The translations under genes and the position numbers were made by a program. Below, piece after piece: positions 12,034 to 22,646 of a stretch of 64,000 bases of DNA. The first letter of the stretch is position 1. Each line of letters starts with the position of its first letter. The notes below the pieces were generated by a model. It was not told the origin of the DNA and ran no database searches. It worked only from the letters and a program-made list of their open reading frames with translations. Source of the stretch: Arabidopsis thaliana (Eukaryota > Streptophyta > Magnoliopsida > Brassicales > Brassicaceae); NCBI RefSeq assembly GCF_000001735.4, contig NC_003071.7:18575443-18639442 (forward strand), read 5' to 3'.

Positions 12034-12749
12034 CTGAGAATAATGGTTGGCCTTTAGGAAATCGGAAGCAAAAGAGCGATCATATATAAAAAAAAACAGA
12101 GAATTATTAAGCAAATGAAATAATAGGAGACATCTAAACACCATTAAGCTCATGTTTAGTTTTCCATGGTCATACATTCTATATGATACTAGAAACCTCT
12201 GGTAAAAGATTTGCTTCCCACAAGGCAACTACGTATACCCAAATTTATATACTACTATCACATTGTTTCCATTTATCCGTAAGCTCAAATCAGTACAAAT
12301 TCAGGTTTAATCATGTAAATTACTTGGTACAATCCTGTTCTGGTTAGCAAGAGTTCTTAGAAACGTAATTGAAAAAACTTGTTTCAATTTGACATATACT
12401 ATATGAGTTTGAGCTGCATTTTCAGGAGATGGAAGATTCGAAACTCTCAAACGCAGAAAACTAATTTCAGCATCGAGTCAACAAAACTAAATTAGATGAA
12501 GCAATCCTAAAATTCTCAAATCAGCGAGACAAAAATTGAACATGCAAAATTCTATGTAAAATTCTCAGATGCTATGCATGTTGAATCGTATCCAGATCGG
12601 GAATCGTATACCAGCCGCGATTCAGATTCAACATCGAGATCTCATTTTCAGATCTACGCACACGCTCATCTAACAAATCCATAGATCTACCAATTTCCTC
12701 AATCAACAGAGATCCAGATCATAAACAACAAAAATAACAAAGGGCTCAC
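12034..12749 (-). other. 5' UTR intron of the Sec61-beta gene
   Basis: Read on the minus strand, a good donor (AATCAG then GTGAGCCC, after base 12750) and acceptor (TTCTCAG, ending at 12034) frame a 716-base non-coding stretch 19 bases before the start codon. The first exon would lie at about 12750-12840, where T/GC-rich leader-like sequence and gene-end composition change. Leader introns are common in housekeeping plant genes. Not confirmed without transcripts. Confidence 0.7.
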
Positions 12750-12849
12750 CTGATTCGGCTAACAGATTTTGATGACGACGAGAGAACGATTCGTGACGGA
12801 GAGATTTGAAGACTTTCGGAGTTGACCGGACTCTTCAACAATTTTTATA

Positions 12850-15800
12850 GGAGGGGAAATTTCTCGCCACGCATCTCTTAATGCATTAGCCAATTAAAAA
12901 ATGCCACCTCAGCGTAATTATCAGAGCTGTGTTTACATGCGTAAGTGGGAGAGATAACTTATTTAAAGCCCAAATATTAAGGCCCAGAAGAAGCCCAAAT
13001 TAAAATGTATTAGCAGCATTACGCGTACAAGTACATATATCATTTATATTGTCAACAACCTTTCGCACGACAGAGAATTAAAAAGAAATGTTAGCTGAAT
13101 ATAATGAAGTAGGGACAAAGTTCTTGAATCTAAAGATTGATTGTGTAATCATATACTTTATTTGTAGGTCATACGAGAACAAATCTGAAATGTGTGATTT
13201 TACAGGCAAAATTAATGTTTATGACTTTCTTTTGATTCCCTAAATCAAAGGACAAAATCTAAGCCAGATAAACAAAATATCTTCCAACCGAAATTAGGTC
13301 CACATCATTGTTTCCATATGAGTTTTGATTATAAGGTGATTTAGTTGTTAATGACTAATAATTTGGAGAAAAGTAAGTAAGGTTGGGAATTGGGATACGA
13401 ATCATGAAAGAAGTTTCGTATCGAATTCGTACGTACGAACAAAAGTACGTAGACATTAATGTATTAGATCTGAAACACGAATCTCGAGATGGAGACAGAT
13501 ATGTGAATCAGAGAGTGTAATGATACATTTCTATCGGGCATAAGGTTATGGAGCCTGACATTTTGTGTACGGTCACAGACTCGACAAATGTATACTGTTT
13601 TTTTTACCTTCGTACATATCGATCATTTCCAAAATCTTATTTCATTCATTCATGTGTTCCTTTCAATCAATGCTGTGTATTTTTATTTTATATATCCCCA
13701 AAAAGCAGTGATTTATTAAAACCATGTCTAAGTTTGATGTTGGTTAATGTTATTTTTTGTATAATAGAGAGATTAGTTTTCCGTATTCAAAAATACTTGT
13801 TATGTTTATTGATCATTTGAAATAAAGATTGTTTCTCATATGCATTTTTGGTAGAATGATGTTCACACTATATAGTATATACTCTTACTTTTAAAATGAC
13901 AATGATATATCATTGCCATGAATATTAAGGAAAAGATATGATGTTAAATCTTATAAATAAAGTGGGGGAGAGACAAATAAATACCAAAAAAAAAAAAATG
14001 AATCAGGGAAGCAATGATGAAATAGTAAATTATTTTTGACGGGACGATATTTTGTGTGTAAGAAAAATCAAAACGGGGTCCCTTTTTTGGCATTTAATAT
14101 CAAACGTATTCGTGCGGTGGCGGTGGTTATCTCAATTTATTACTTGGTACTTTATTTTGTCCCTCCAGATTCATCTATTCTTTTTTTCTTTACTTTATTA
14201 TTCTTCACCACACGATGATAAATACATCAAGCTTATCATGTTGGAGTTGTAGCTTAGATATCAGAACTTGTACTATCATTTCTTTAGTTTGAGTTGCAGT
14301 TGTCGAGCAGATACGCAACGCAAGGATGGGAAAATATGAATAGGAACGTATTTATTTCGTTTTAAATCGCCCGACGAAGATAGTGAAATCTCACTGCTAT
14401 TATTAGCATTCGTAATCATACACCTTTCTAACAAAAAAATCATTGTTATTTTATTTGTGCAACCACATCAGACAGTTATTCTAGATATTTTAATGGTTGT
14501 ATTGTAAGGGGGACTAATTGGTATGCGGATCATGGTTTAATTCATTTTTAAAAACGAACTACCATCTAATGCGAATAGTTTTTGCTCATTAATACGGCTT
14601 ATAGTTGGTATACAATAAGTTGTCTTTATTTTGTCCATCCCATTGGGCATTATATTATCAGAATTTTAGAATGATGAATTAGTCTATCTGCAAACGAATT
14701 AGTTTTCTCTATCCGTTACAAGTATTAAACTTCTTTAGTAACATAATTTTTAGAAATTTTCAGTTATGAATAAACAATTTCGTGTTGCACATTGTATGGG
14801 GTCGGACAGAGGAACATGAACGTCACACCATTTTCTACAATCAGCTTGAGTATATAATCGTACATTCAAAGTTAATTATATATAACACCATTTTCTTACA
14901 AAAATTACCCACCGAAGTTTGTTTTACAAGAAACTGCACATTTGGTAATTTGGTGTATTAAAAGAAAAATTGATGTACGGGTAAAGTATAATTGAAAGAA
15001 ATAAATGTTTGTGTGCGTTGGCTTTGATGGAACCTCCACGCGTGTGAGTAGTGATCCTTGTGGATCTTTCGAAACTCACAACGCTCGACGTTGACGAAAT
15101 TCACACGTGTGTCTTAAACAGTGACACGCATTGTTTAAAACCACTTGATAAATTATAAAAATAGTATAACATGGAGTGGGCACAATCCTAAAGGCTAAAA
15201 CCCTCCGGCTCCACCAGAGAGTTTCACCGATAATGAGAGTTCACATCTCTCTACCTCTCTTCAGTCTTCACCGTCTTCTACAGAGAACTGTCGGCGGAGT
15301 CTTCTTTGTTTAAATTATTTAATTATAAGCTGAGATTTTAATTTTGTAGTTTTGTTCATTTGAAATATCAATGTGAATAAAATATGGAAAATCTAACCAG
15401 AAGCTTAGCTGTTGCACTTACACATTTGTTTTCTTTTTTGTTTACTCGGCTTGAATAATAATTAATTACTTATTTTAGTAACTTCTCTACAGCTTCCATA
15501 TGACTCCAAAAACCTATGTCGATTCTCTTTTCGATAAAATTCCATATTATAAAATTCTGTATCCTCTCACTCTAAATGTTTTAAAAATAATTAAAATCGT
15601 CAACTACATTATTATTATTTCATTACTGATGATTTTGTTTTGTGTTCCTTTTTTTTACTGCAAAGGGTAATCTAGATCAAAATCAACCGGAGTAGATTAT
15701 TCACTAAAATTTTAAAAACCTAAAATATGATATTATTTCAACTGAGCTAACGAAAATGAAAGAATTTCGACATTGAATGAGAATCGAAAATGGAAAAAAC

Positions 15801-16171
15801 AAATTGACACCATATATTTTTGACCACCAAGTCACTACCATTTGGTTGAGCTTGTATTTAAAACCAACAAAAGCTTTTAAGAACAGACTTTCTAAAAACG
15901 TTTATTTCTAATAGTAGGTGAAAATTAAATTGCTTTATCTAGACGAAAGAGATTCAAATCTGAGATACAGTTACGTTTCAAAATAAAACCTGAACTTTCG
16001 TAGTTTGCACGAGCTATGTTTGAATACTATTAAATATTCAGTACACACACACACACACTATAGTTAGTAGTAACTTATAAACATTAAACAAAAACATTTT
16101 CAAATAAAGAAGAGGTGAGGAAGTTGCCCTACATTGGAAAGCTACTCTTCTCCATCCTCTTGACTACTGTA
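12850..16171. other. 3.3 kb intergenic region upstream of CYCP3;1
   Basis: No supported gene. The frames at 13548-13820 and 14036-14252 are low-complexity and hydrophobic without family resemblance. The notable parts are an imperfect hairpin at 15040-15084, ACACGTGT at 15102-15109, and a short leader-like block with a 26-codon frame at 15233-15313. A short CA run lies near 16042-16057. Confidence 0.45.
15233..15313 (+). other. 26-codon ORF with a targeting-peptide-like sequence
   Basis: ATG at 15233 to TAA at 15311-15313. The peptide begins MRVHISLPLFSLHRLLQRTV; it is Arg/Leu/Ser-rich with no acidic residue, like a mitochondrial presequence. The surrounding DNA (about 15190-15300) is richer in C and CT than its flanks, like a plant 5' leader. 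No downstream exon could be joined. It may be the fossil 5' end of a lost gene, part of a non-coding transcript, or chance. Confidence 0.2.
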
Positions 16172-16179
16172 TATAAAAA
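16172..16179 (+). promoter_or_regulatory. TATA box of CYCP3;1
   Basis: TATAAAAA 67 bases before the CYCP3;1 start codon, in a CT-rich stretch that changes to a leader-like composition immediately downstream. Position and sequence fit a plant core promoter. Confidence 0.6.
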
Positions 16180-16245
16180 GCCTCTCAAAACCTCTTTCCA
16201 TTTTCATTCTCATTTCTTTAAACTCCCATAAAGTTTCTCCGATCA

Positions 16246-17001
16246 ATGGATTCCCTAGCGATTTCTCCAAGGAAGCTCCGATCAGACCTCTACTCTTACT
16301 CTTACCAAGATGATTCCAACACAGTACCTCTAGTCATCTCTGTTCTCTCGTCTCTGATCGAACGAACTTTAGCTAGGAACGAGAGAATCAGCCGGAGCTA
16401 CGGTGGTTTTGGTAAGACACGTGTCTTTGATTGCCGGGAGATTCCTGATATGACTATTCAATCATACCTAGAGAGAATTTTCCGGTATACCAAAGCCGGT
16501 CCATCGGTTTACGTCGTGGCTTATGTATACATTGACCGGTTCTGTCAGAATAACCAAGGTTTCAGAATCAGTCTTACCAATGTACATCGTCTCCTTATCA
16601 CAACTATCATGATCGCTTCCAAATACGTCGAAGATATGTAAGTTAAATTACCTTCAAAACAAAGTTTGAATAAAAAATCCTCTGTTTTTATTCAACTCAT
16701 TTTCTTCATCTTTGTTTCTTACAGGAACTACAAAAACTCGTACTTTGCGAAAGTAGGAGGATTAGAGACAGAAGATTTGAACAATTTGGAACTGGAGTTC
16801 TTGTTCTTGATGGGATTTAAGTTGCATGTGAATGTGAGTGTGTTCGAGAGTTACTGTTGTCATCTAGAAAGAGAAGTGAGTATTGGAGGAGGTTATCAGA
16901 TCGAAAAAGCATTGCGTTGCGCTGAGGAAATCAAATCTAGACAAATTGTTCAAGACCCTAAACATCATCATCACCATCAATTTTCTCGAATCATGTTGTA
17001 G
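16246..17001 (+). CDS. CYCP3-1: P-type cyclin CYCP3;1
   Basis: Pho80-like plant cyclin that binds A-type CDKs. Exons 16246-16637 and 16725-17001 give 222 residues, the size of P-type cyclins, which have a single short cyclin box and no destruction box. The box spans about 25-160, with PDMTIQSYLERIFRYTKAGPSVYVVAYVYIDRF and HRLLITTIMIASKYVEDMNYKNSYFAKVGGL, where the YIDRF and ASKY...DMNYKNSYFAKVGG motifs are typical of Pho80 homologues. The C-terminus has a run of five His (about 211-215) and ends QFSRIML. The choice of CYCP3;1 over its paralogue CYCP3;2 rests on gene order. Confidence 0.93.
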
Positions 17002-17593
17002 TCCACGAAGAACTCTGTTTTTTTTTTTTTTTTTTGTCGTTTTGCTTTTGAGGAGGGCCTTTGACTTTCTGATTACCTTGTCGGTTGGTTTTTCTTTTTT
17101 TTGTCTTTTTGGTTGTTGTTTTCTTGAAATGTAAATAGAGAGACAGTATAGAGACTGAAGTTGTATGTATGTATGTATGATGTATCAGCATTGTAGATTC
17201 TATTCTATGTATCAGTTGAAATTTCAAGGAGATATGCAAAATCTATGTTTAATCTGTTCTTTTGTCATGTAATAGATTTATTTTTTTGTCATCTAATAGT
17301 TTCTTAGACATGTGAACTAATAACATCGGTTTCGGACACTATAGATATCCATGGATTAAGGTGTTCGTTTATGGTCCGTGTGGTTTCTCATAATGGATTT
17401 GTCAATTCATTAGAGATTGCTATAAAATCATGTTCAACTCATAATCAAACAAATTTTGGTGTTTTGTATTTTTCTTGTTTTAAATTTGACATTTTAACTA
17501 GCAAAGCAAACACAAGTATTTACATTTTCTACCTTGCAAAGATGTTGAAACAGGAAAAAACACTATCACAGTTCATAAATGAGTGAGATCACC

Positions 17594-17660
17594 GATTGTC
17601 TTTATTTAGAAAATAAATAGTTTAAAGACTGTCTTTATTCAGAAAAATAATAGTTCAAAA
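17594..17660. repeat. Two-copy tandem duplication, about 33 bases per unit
   Basis: Units 17594-17626 and 17627-17660 share the pattern GAxTGTCTTTATTxAGAAAA, then an AATAG-type run, then GTTxAAA, with a few substitutions. A third, poorer match may follow near 17690-17715 (TTTCAAAGATTGTC). Confidence 0.65.
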
Positions 17661-18288
17661 GATATTACTTGTCAACAATAGTAGGAAATATATATTTCAA
17701 AGATTGTCAAAAATTGTTACAATAAAATCGTTTGAACTCTTATTTTCCTATGCAGTGCAATTAAAGATTTGATGCAGCATGGAAACTCCACGTCACTCAT
17801 GGATGTTGTTTCTTTAGTCTTGTTTTTTTAATCGGGTTGTTGGTATTGTATATTTGTATATTATGATCATGCCTATCTATAAAAAAAATCAAATCCGCCA
17901 AAAACTAAAAAGCAAATTTTGGATATTTCTGATCATTTATTTCGCACAAACTTCAAGTTTTCATCTACTCCTATGAATGATTTCATCGAATTTGATGTCC
18001 GTTATCTTAAGATTGAAAATTGTTGACAACTCACGAATTTAGTTTAGTATGAGAAAGAATAATTTCTTACAAAATTGAAGGACGATTAGCTCGAAGTCTC
18101 AAATATATTGGAGTATACATCAACTAAACCCACCTATAAGTTTTTCATTATTTATAATATCTATGTTACATTCTTTCATTTGTCATATAATAAAATATTT
18201 TCTGTTATCTAATAATAGTTTTGCTTATTTCTTAAGACAAAATATTTATTTGTGTCTGTGATTATGCTTTCCCATAAAAGATTTGTCA

Positions 18289-18308
18289 ATATATATATAT
18301 ATATATAT
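18289..18308. repeat. (AT)10 microsatellite
   Basis: Uninterrupted AT dinucleotides, followed by a second TA run at about 18325-18338. Such tracts are often length-polymorphic between accessions. Confidence 0.9.
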
Positions 18309-18704
18309 TTGCCGTCAAATACATTATATATATATATAATTCTTTTGACAACAATACTTATGCCTTATATATACGCGTGCTTTGTTCACTTTCATACTTA
18401 TTTTATTAAAAAAGCATAAGTTCAATATAAATTCTTCAAATTTTACAAGAAATTATAAAATCTCTCATAAGATATAGAACTTAATTAGCAACCCCCGGCC
18501 CACCAAAGAAGACAGCAGCGTTCGAAGGTGAATTTGGCCGATATATTGCATTGTAACATTTTTTCCTATATTTTGCTTATAAAGTGCTTATAAAATTAAA
18601 AAAAAAAATTATAAAGTTCTAATATAACTTTATGTACAATTATTATTTATGATTATGCAAAATAAAATAGAGGGCATAAATGTTTTATTTGTTTAGGATA
18701 TTCT

Positions 18705-19385
18705 TATATAAATATTACCCCAAAGCTGTAAACATCTGATTTCGTCGAGATGATTTTCTACTTACCTTACTCTGGGGACATATATCTGATGCCAAATGAA
18801 AATGAAAATCAAACTCATAACTCTTGAGAGCTTTTCTCATCGTGAGATAGTTTGCTTACAATGTTCCAGCCAATTTACTTGTGTTAGCCTTTGTCTCATT
18901 TTCTGCAAAGATCTGAGCCATCCCGAATCTTCGGAGTCATGTCTTTGTCAAGTAAAACATTGCTTGGTTTTAGATCCCTATGAACTATTCTCAATCGGGA
19001 GTCTTGGTGAAGATAGAGAATTGCTCGAACGATGCCATTGATGATATCAAACCTCGTCTGCTAATTCAGTTTACATTTTTGGCTTTGGTCGACAGCAAAA
19101 CACATACTTTAGAACATTCCACTAACACAGCTATAAGAAGATAAGAAAGGACAGTGAAATGTCCTAAACGAATAGAAAAGAATCGAGACTTCCATTCTCG
19201 AGGTACTCGTAGACAAGCATAACTTCCGTCCACGTAACAACCAAGAAGACGGACGAGATTATTGTGTTGGAGATTCGAGATAAGTCTTACCATGTTCAAG
19301 AACCCCTCGACACCTTGAGGGGACATGTTTGTCAGTTTCTTCACAGCGATTTGTTGCCCATCAAGTAACCTCTCCTGTTAACCAA
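18705..19385 (-). pseudogene. Fragment of an S-domain/DUF26-type receptor-like kinase, frameshifted
   Basis: Read on the minus strand from 19385 it gives kinase subdomains in order: [20 protein letters not shown] (glycine-loop exon end and the Lys of VAVK), then [18 protein letters not shown] frameshift near 19220 moves the continuation [18 protein letters not shown] to another frame. The catalytic loop follows at about 19055-18910 ([38 protein letters not shown]). A second disruption at about 18925 removes the Asp of the DFG motif (only FGMAQIF survives, in another frame). Later come MSPE followed by a stop, and STKSDVYSFGV near 18735. The extracellular, membrane and C-lobe exons are missing. 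It is therefore a non-functional relic; intron-like gaps between blocks suggest it arose from genomic DNA. Confidence 0.88.
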
Positions 19386-19449
19386 ACATCTCTTTACAAA
19401 AAAAGAAAATAAAGTAGATGGAGATGAAAAATGATGTTTGTTTTTTACA

Positions 19450-19620
19450 ATTTAACTGATCATTTGGATGATTCACTTGGATGATCCATCTCAATGACTT
19501 TGTAAGTTTAGGCAAATTTTTAAAACTCATTTGGATGGAATTGATTGGACCATTTGGATAGAGATGGTTTAGTCATTAGGAACAATTAACAAATATACCA
19601 TTTTTAATAATACTAATTTT
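19450..19620. repeat. Short region with repeated CATTTGGATG motif, possible dispersed-element remnant
   Basis: The motif TTTGGATG or TTGGATG recurs at about 19460, 19478, 19530 and 19553, with inverted partners (ATCCAT, 19483-19488). This looks like the subterminal repeats of small dispersed plant elements, but I could not find clean termini or a target duplication. Confidence 0.3.
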
Positions 19621-19714
19621 CTATAAAAAAAAATTTTAATATTTTTTTTTTAATTACATATTGCACCAAAACAAATCTAAAATTGTGAAATCACGGACTA
19701 TTATTTTACGTCAA

Positions 19715-19873
19715 AATTCTAATCATTTTTCCCACAAAAACAGTAAAATCATGTTTTCCGCCAAAACCGTAAAATCATATTTTCCCGCTAAAGAACAAAA
19801 TCATATTTTTCGTCAAAACGGTAAAATTATGTTTTTATGCCAAAATCATAAAATACTTTTTTTAGTCAACCAA
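19715..19873. repeat. Degenerate minisatellite, about 25-27 base period
   Basis: About six units, each of the form AAAATCAT-R-TTTTTCCCGCCAAAACCGT with substitutions and one-base length changes; the clearest starts are at 19745, 19771, 19798 and 19823. The array begins about 30 bases past the stop codon of the Brf1-like gene (which ends at 19906 on the minus strand), so it may lie in or next to its 3' UTR. Similar sequence is familiar from elsewhere in the Arabidopsis genome, but I cannot name the element. Confidence 0.75.
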
Positions 19874-19905
19874 ATAATAATAATTAGATGATAAAAAGTA
19901 TGATT

Positions 19906-22646
19906 TTAATACAATCCAAAATCGTAACCATCCTCTTCCTCTTCTACTTCGCTTTCATAGAATTTCTTATCTGTGTTCATCTCGTATGGTGCCGCGTAGT
20001 CTTCTTCATCTTGTTCGTATGGTGCCGCGTAGTCTTCTTCCTCTTGTTCGTTTTCAACAATCTCATGCTCTTCCTTCTTCTTCTTCTCCATCACTGTCTC
20101 GGTTTTCGATCTCTTGGGTGATTTCTCAACTGACGCATCAAAAAGCTCCTCCAAATAATCGCAGTTAATATCGCGAAATTTCTGTATAAGAAGTTAAAGA
20201 CTCAAAATCAGAAACACAAAAGAATTATTTTTCTTCAAAATATACAATGTTTTTTTTACCTTTCTCTTGACCATGCTATCAACAGCTTCTATGCCTGTAG
20301 CTGGAGGAGGAGCGTTCTTTTCTTCCTCAGCGCGTTGTTGTCGTTTTTCTTTTCTAGATTTCGCCGCAGCTGCTTTAGAAGCTTCGAAAATGTTGCTTGC
20401 ATTATTGCAAGCATTTAAACCTGCTGCTTTCTTAGCTGCTTCCTTCTACAAAAGAAACCAATTTGGTAAAAGATTCATTTTTATGTATATTAACAACAAC
20501 CAAACTCTGAAGGAACCCAATATTCTATAGCCTAATGAACCACACCTCATCATATCCGGGGTTTTCGTGATCAAAGAAGATCTTAACCAGGCGCACTTCT
20601 TCTGGCGTCCGAAAATAACAATCCAACTGGGAAACAGTGAAACGATCAGACTGAAACATATTTGGTGAAGTTAAAGCATTTATAATACAAAGACAAGAAA
20701 GTAAAAGTTATTTGCCCACCTCTCTATCATCGACGTCAGACAAGGTGCTTGATTCATCCGAATGTCCATCCAACTGCCAAAAGTCGGATTTGAAGCATAG
20801 TAAGGTTTTACAAACAAAGTTTCCTCAGAGATCAAACTAAACTTACATTTACTTGTTTGTCGTTTTCTTCACTAGAAGCTTTTTCCTCCATTCTCTCTTT
20901 CTCTGCTCGCTGGAAGGCGGGAGGATCCGACCCACCTTCAAGTCCACCAGAAACTGTCATGAACTGCAGAAAGCATCTACTTGTCAAAAACTCGGAGTTG
21001 CATAAACATAATTAAAAACATAAACCGGAGAACATACATACTTCATCGTAACAGCTCTCACATAATCCATAATCAACAGGTTTACAATCTTGATGCATAC
21101 AGAGCACTACTCCTTCTTTGTAAAAATTTGGCTTCCTTTTACTTCGCAATGCAGCCGTTTCTTTTTCTCTTTCAGTTTTACTGAGCTCATCTGCAGTCAA
21201 ACTTGCAGCCTCGGTATCTCCAAACTCAATCAATCTTTTAGTTAGGGTTGCTTCGCATATATGCACAATGTTCACCTGAATTAGAAAACACACATCAGCA
21301 CTGAATTACTGAAACAAAAAGGCTCAAAACACTAGTTGAATCGAACATCTTACGATATCTGTCTTGGAGCACTTGATACCATGAGAAAGTGCAGCTGTAT
21401 AGAGTGCTGCTCCACATATTCCACTTGGTTTCCGTCCGGTCTGCAAGGCAACATTAACACAGAGCCATAATAAAATAAACAAAACTCTTAAGACAAACAA
21501 CATGTAGGTAACAGGAGGAGTCACACACACCTGCATCCAATCTCTCTTCATACTAGCTATAATGTGTGTAGCCGTTAGCACGAGTTTATTATTGTGTGCA
21601 CCTTTCAATAACACTGAAAGTTTATGATTAACAAGTGTGGAACACAGTAAAAAATTTGCATCAACCCAATACAGAAAAAAAATACTTACTGTTTGAGAAT
21701 CGAGGAATGAAAATTGAAGGATCAACAAGTTTCTCATAGTTGTGGTTTTCTGTAATGTAGAGCATGTCACAGAGTTGCAAATACACAGAACCTAAATCGT
21801 AACTGCAACAAAAACAGTAGGTTTTCTGACAGGTGATTCGGCTTATTATCAGATAAAGAGAAAAAGAAATGGAGATGGAAAGAAAACTCATTATCTTACA
21901 CGCTAACACGAAGGTAGCTTGAAAAATCAATAAGAAGAACCGCCAATTTGAATTGCCTAGAGGTCAAAAAGAAAGTTTTTTGGTTAAGATACAGAGCGTC
22001 ACTAGTAACATAAGAAAAACGATTGGTAAGAACCTGCTAACCTGCAAGTCAAGTAGAGACATGAAGAGAATACTAGTTCTTTGCTACGGCCTTTAGTGAA
22101 ATTATGATCAAGTGCAATTCTAAAGAAATTAGAAGCCATGACAATAACATCATCTCTGTCATCACCAATTCCCAAAGCATCTCTCAAATTCATAAGCTCA
22201 TCAGTAGCTGCAAAACGATGAAGAGCGGAATGATATTAATCTACAAGAAAGCCTGGTGAAATCAATATATATATTATTACCTTTTCTGATTATCCTTTCA
22301 CGTGAGCTTGACATGCCACTCTGAACACTCTTGAGTATGTTACCAGAAGCTTGGCTCTGCAGCCATTTGATTAGAATCAATCAATTGGTAGCTCTAAAGT
22401 AAGAGGAGCGAGGTAACAGTAAAACCCACCTGTCCAGCAGCATTCTTAACGAATGTAACTTCAGTAGAAAAATTGAAATTCTCCAAAATCCTGCCACATA
22501 AATCACATGACCTGCAACACGAAATTCAGAATAAGAAAGCTCCTAAATCCAACAGAAAGAAACAGATGAGTGAACAAGACTTACAATGCAGCATCATAGG
22601 GGCGTATTCCGGGAACGTTCTTCCCACAATGTTTACACCACACCAT
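19906..22646 (-). CDS. TFIIIB subunit Brf1-like (TFIIB-related factor)
   Basis: RNA polymerase III initiation factor that bridges TBP and Pol III at tRNA and 5S promoters. Fourteen exons: 22646-22585, 22511-22430, 22356-22281, 22207-22042, 21956-21900, 21802-21690, 21613-21531, 21440-21354, 21275-21042, 20963-20847, 20773-20720, 20650-20546, 20445-20260, 20181-19906; 565 residues. An N-terminal zinc ribbon has Cys4, 7, 23 and 26. Two cyclin folds follow (about 75-280, with CLYLTCRQFKLAVLLIDFS and KPSGICGAALYTAALSHG). The Brf1 homology block lies at about 413-474 (EASKAAAAKSRKEKRQQRA) and binds TBP. The C-terminus is acidic and carries two copies of an 11-residue EDYAAPYE-type repeat. The Brf1 block rules out plain TFIIB. 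Confidence 0.92.
19982..20047. repeat. In-frame 33-bp tandem duplication inside the Brf1-like last exon
   Basis: Units 19982-20014 and 20015-20047 differ at one base (A or C in a TTCTTCxTCTTG stretch). They encode two copies of an 11-residue acidic EDYAAPYEQD-type unit near the C-terminus. The high identity indicates a recent duplication. Confidence 0.9.

Larger units (their letters stand above)
17002..18700. other. AT-rich intergenic region with microsatellites
   Basis: No gene. A T tract at 17018-17034 and a GTAT repeat near 17165-17178 lie in the CYCP3;1 3' UTR. A 33-34 base tandem duplication occupies 17594-17660. An (AT)10 tract lies at 18289-18308, with a second TA run about 20 bases further on. 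Confidence 0.5.

Noticed and set aside
13548-13820. 90-codon plus-strand frame
   Set aside because: Low-complexity Phe/Cys/Leu-rich translation of AT-rich DNA, no leader or family resemblance.
14036-14252. Overlapping 60-66 codon frames
   Set aside because: Hydrophobic low-complexity sequence, two frames of the same AT-rich DNA and no supporting signals.
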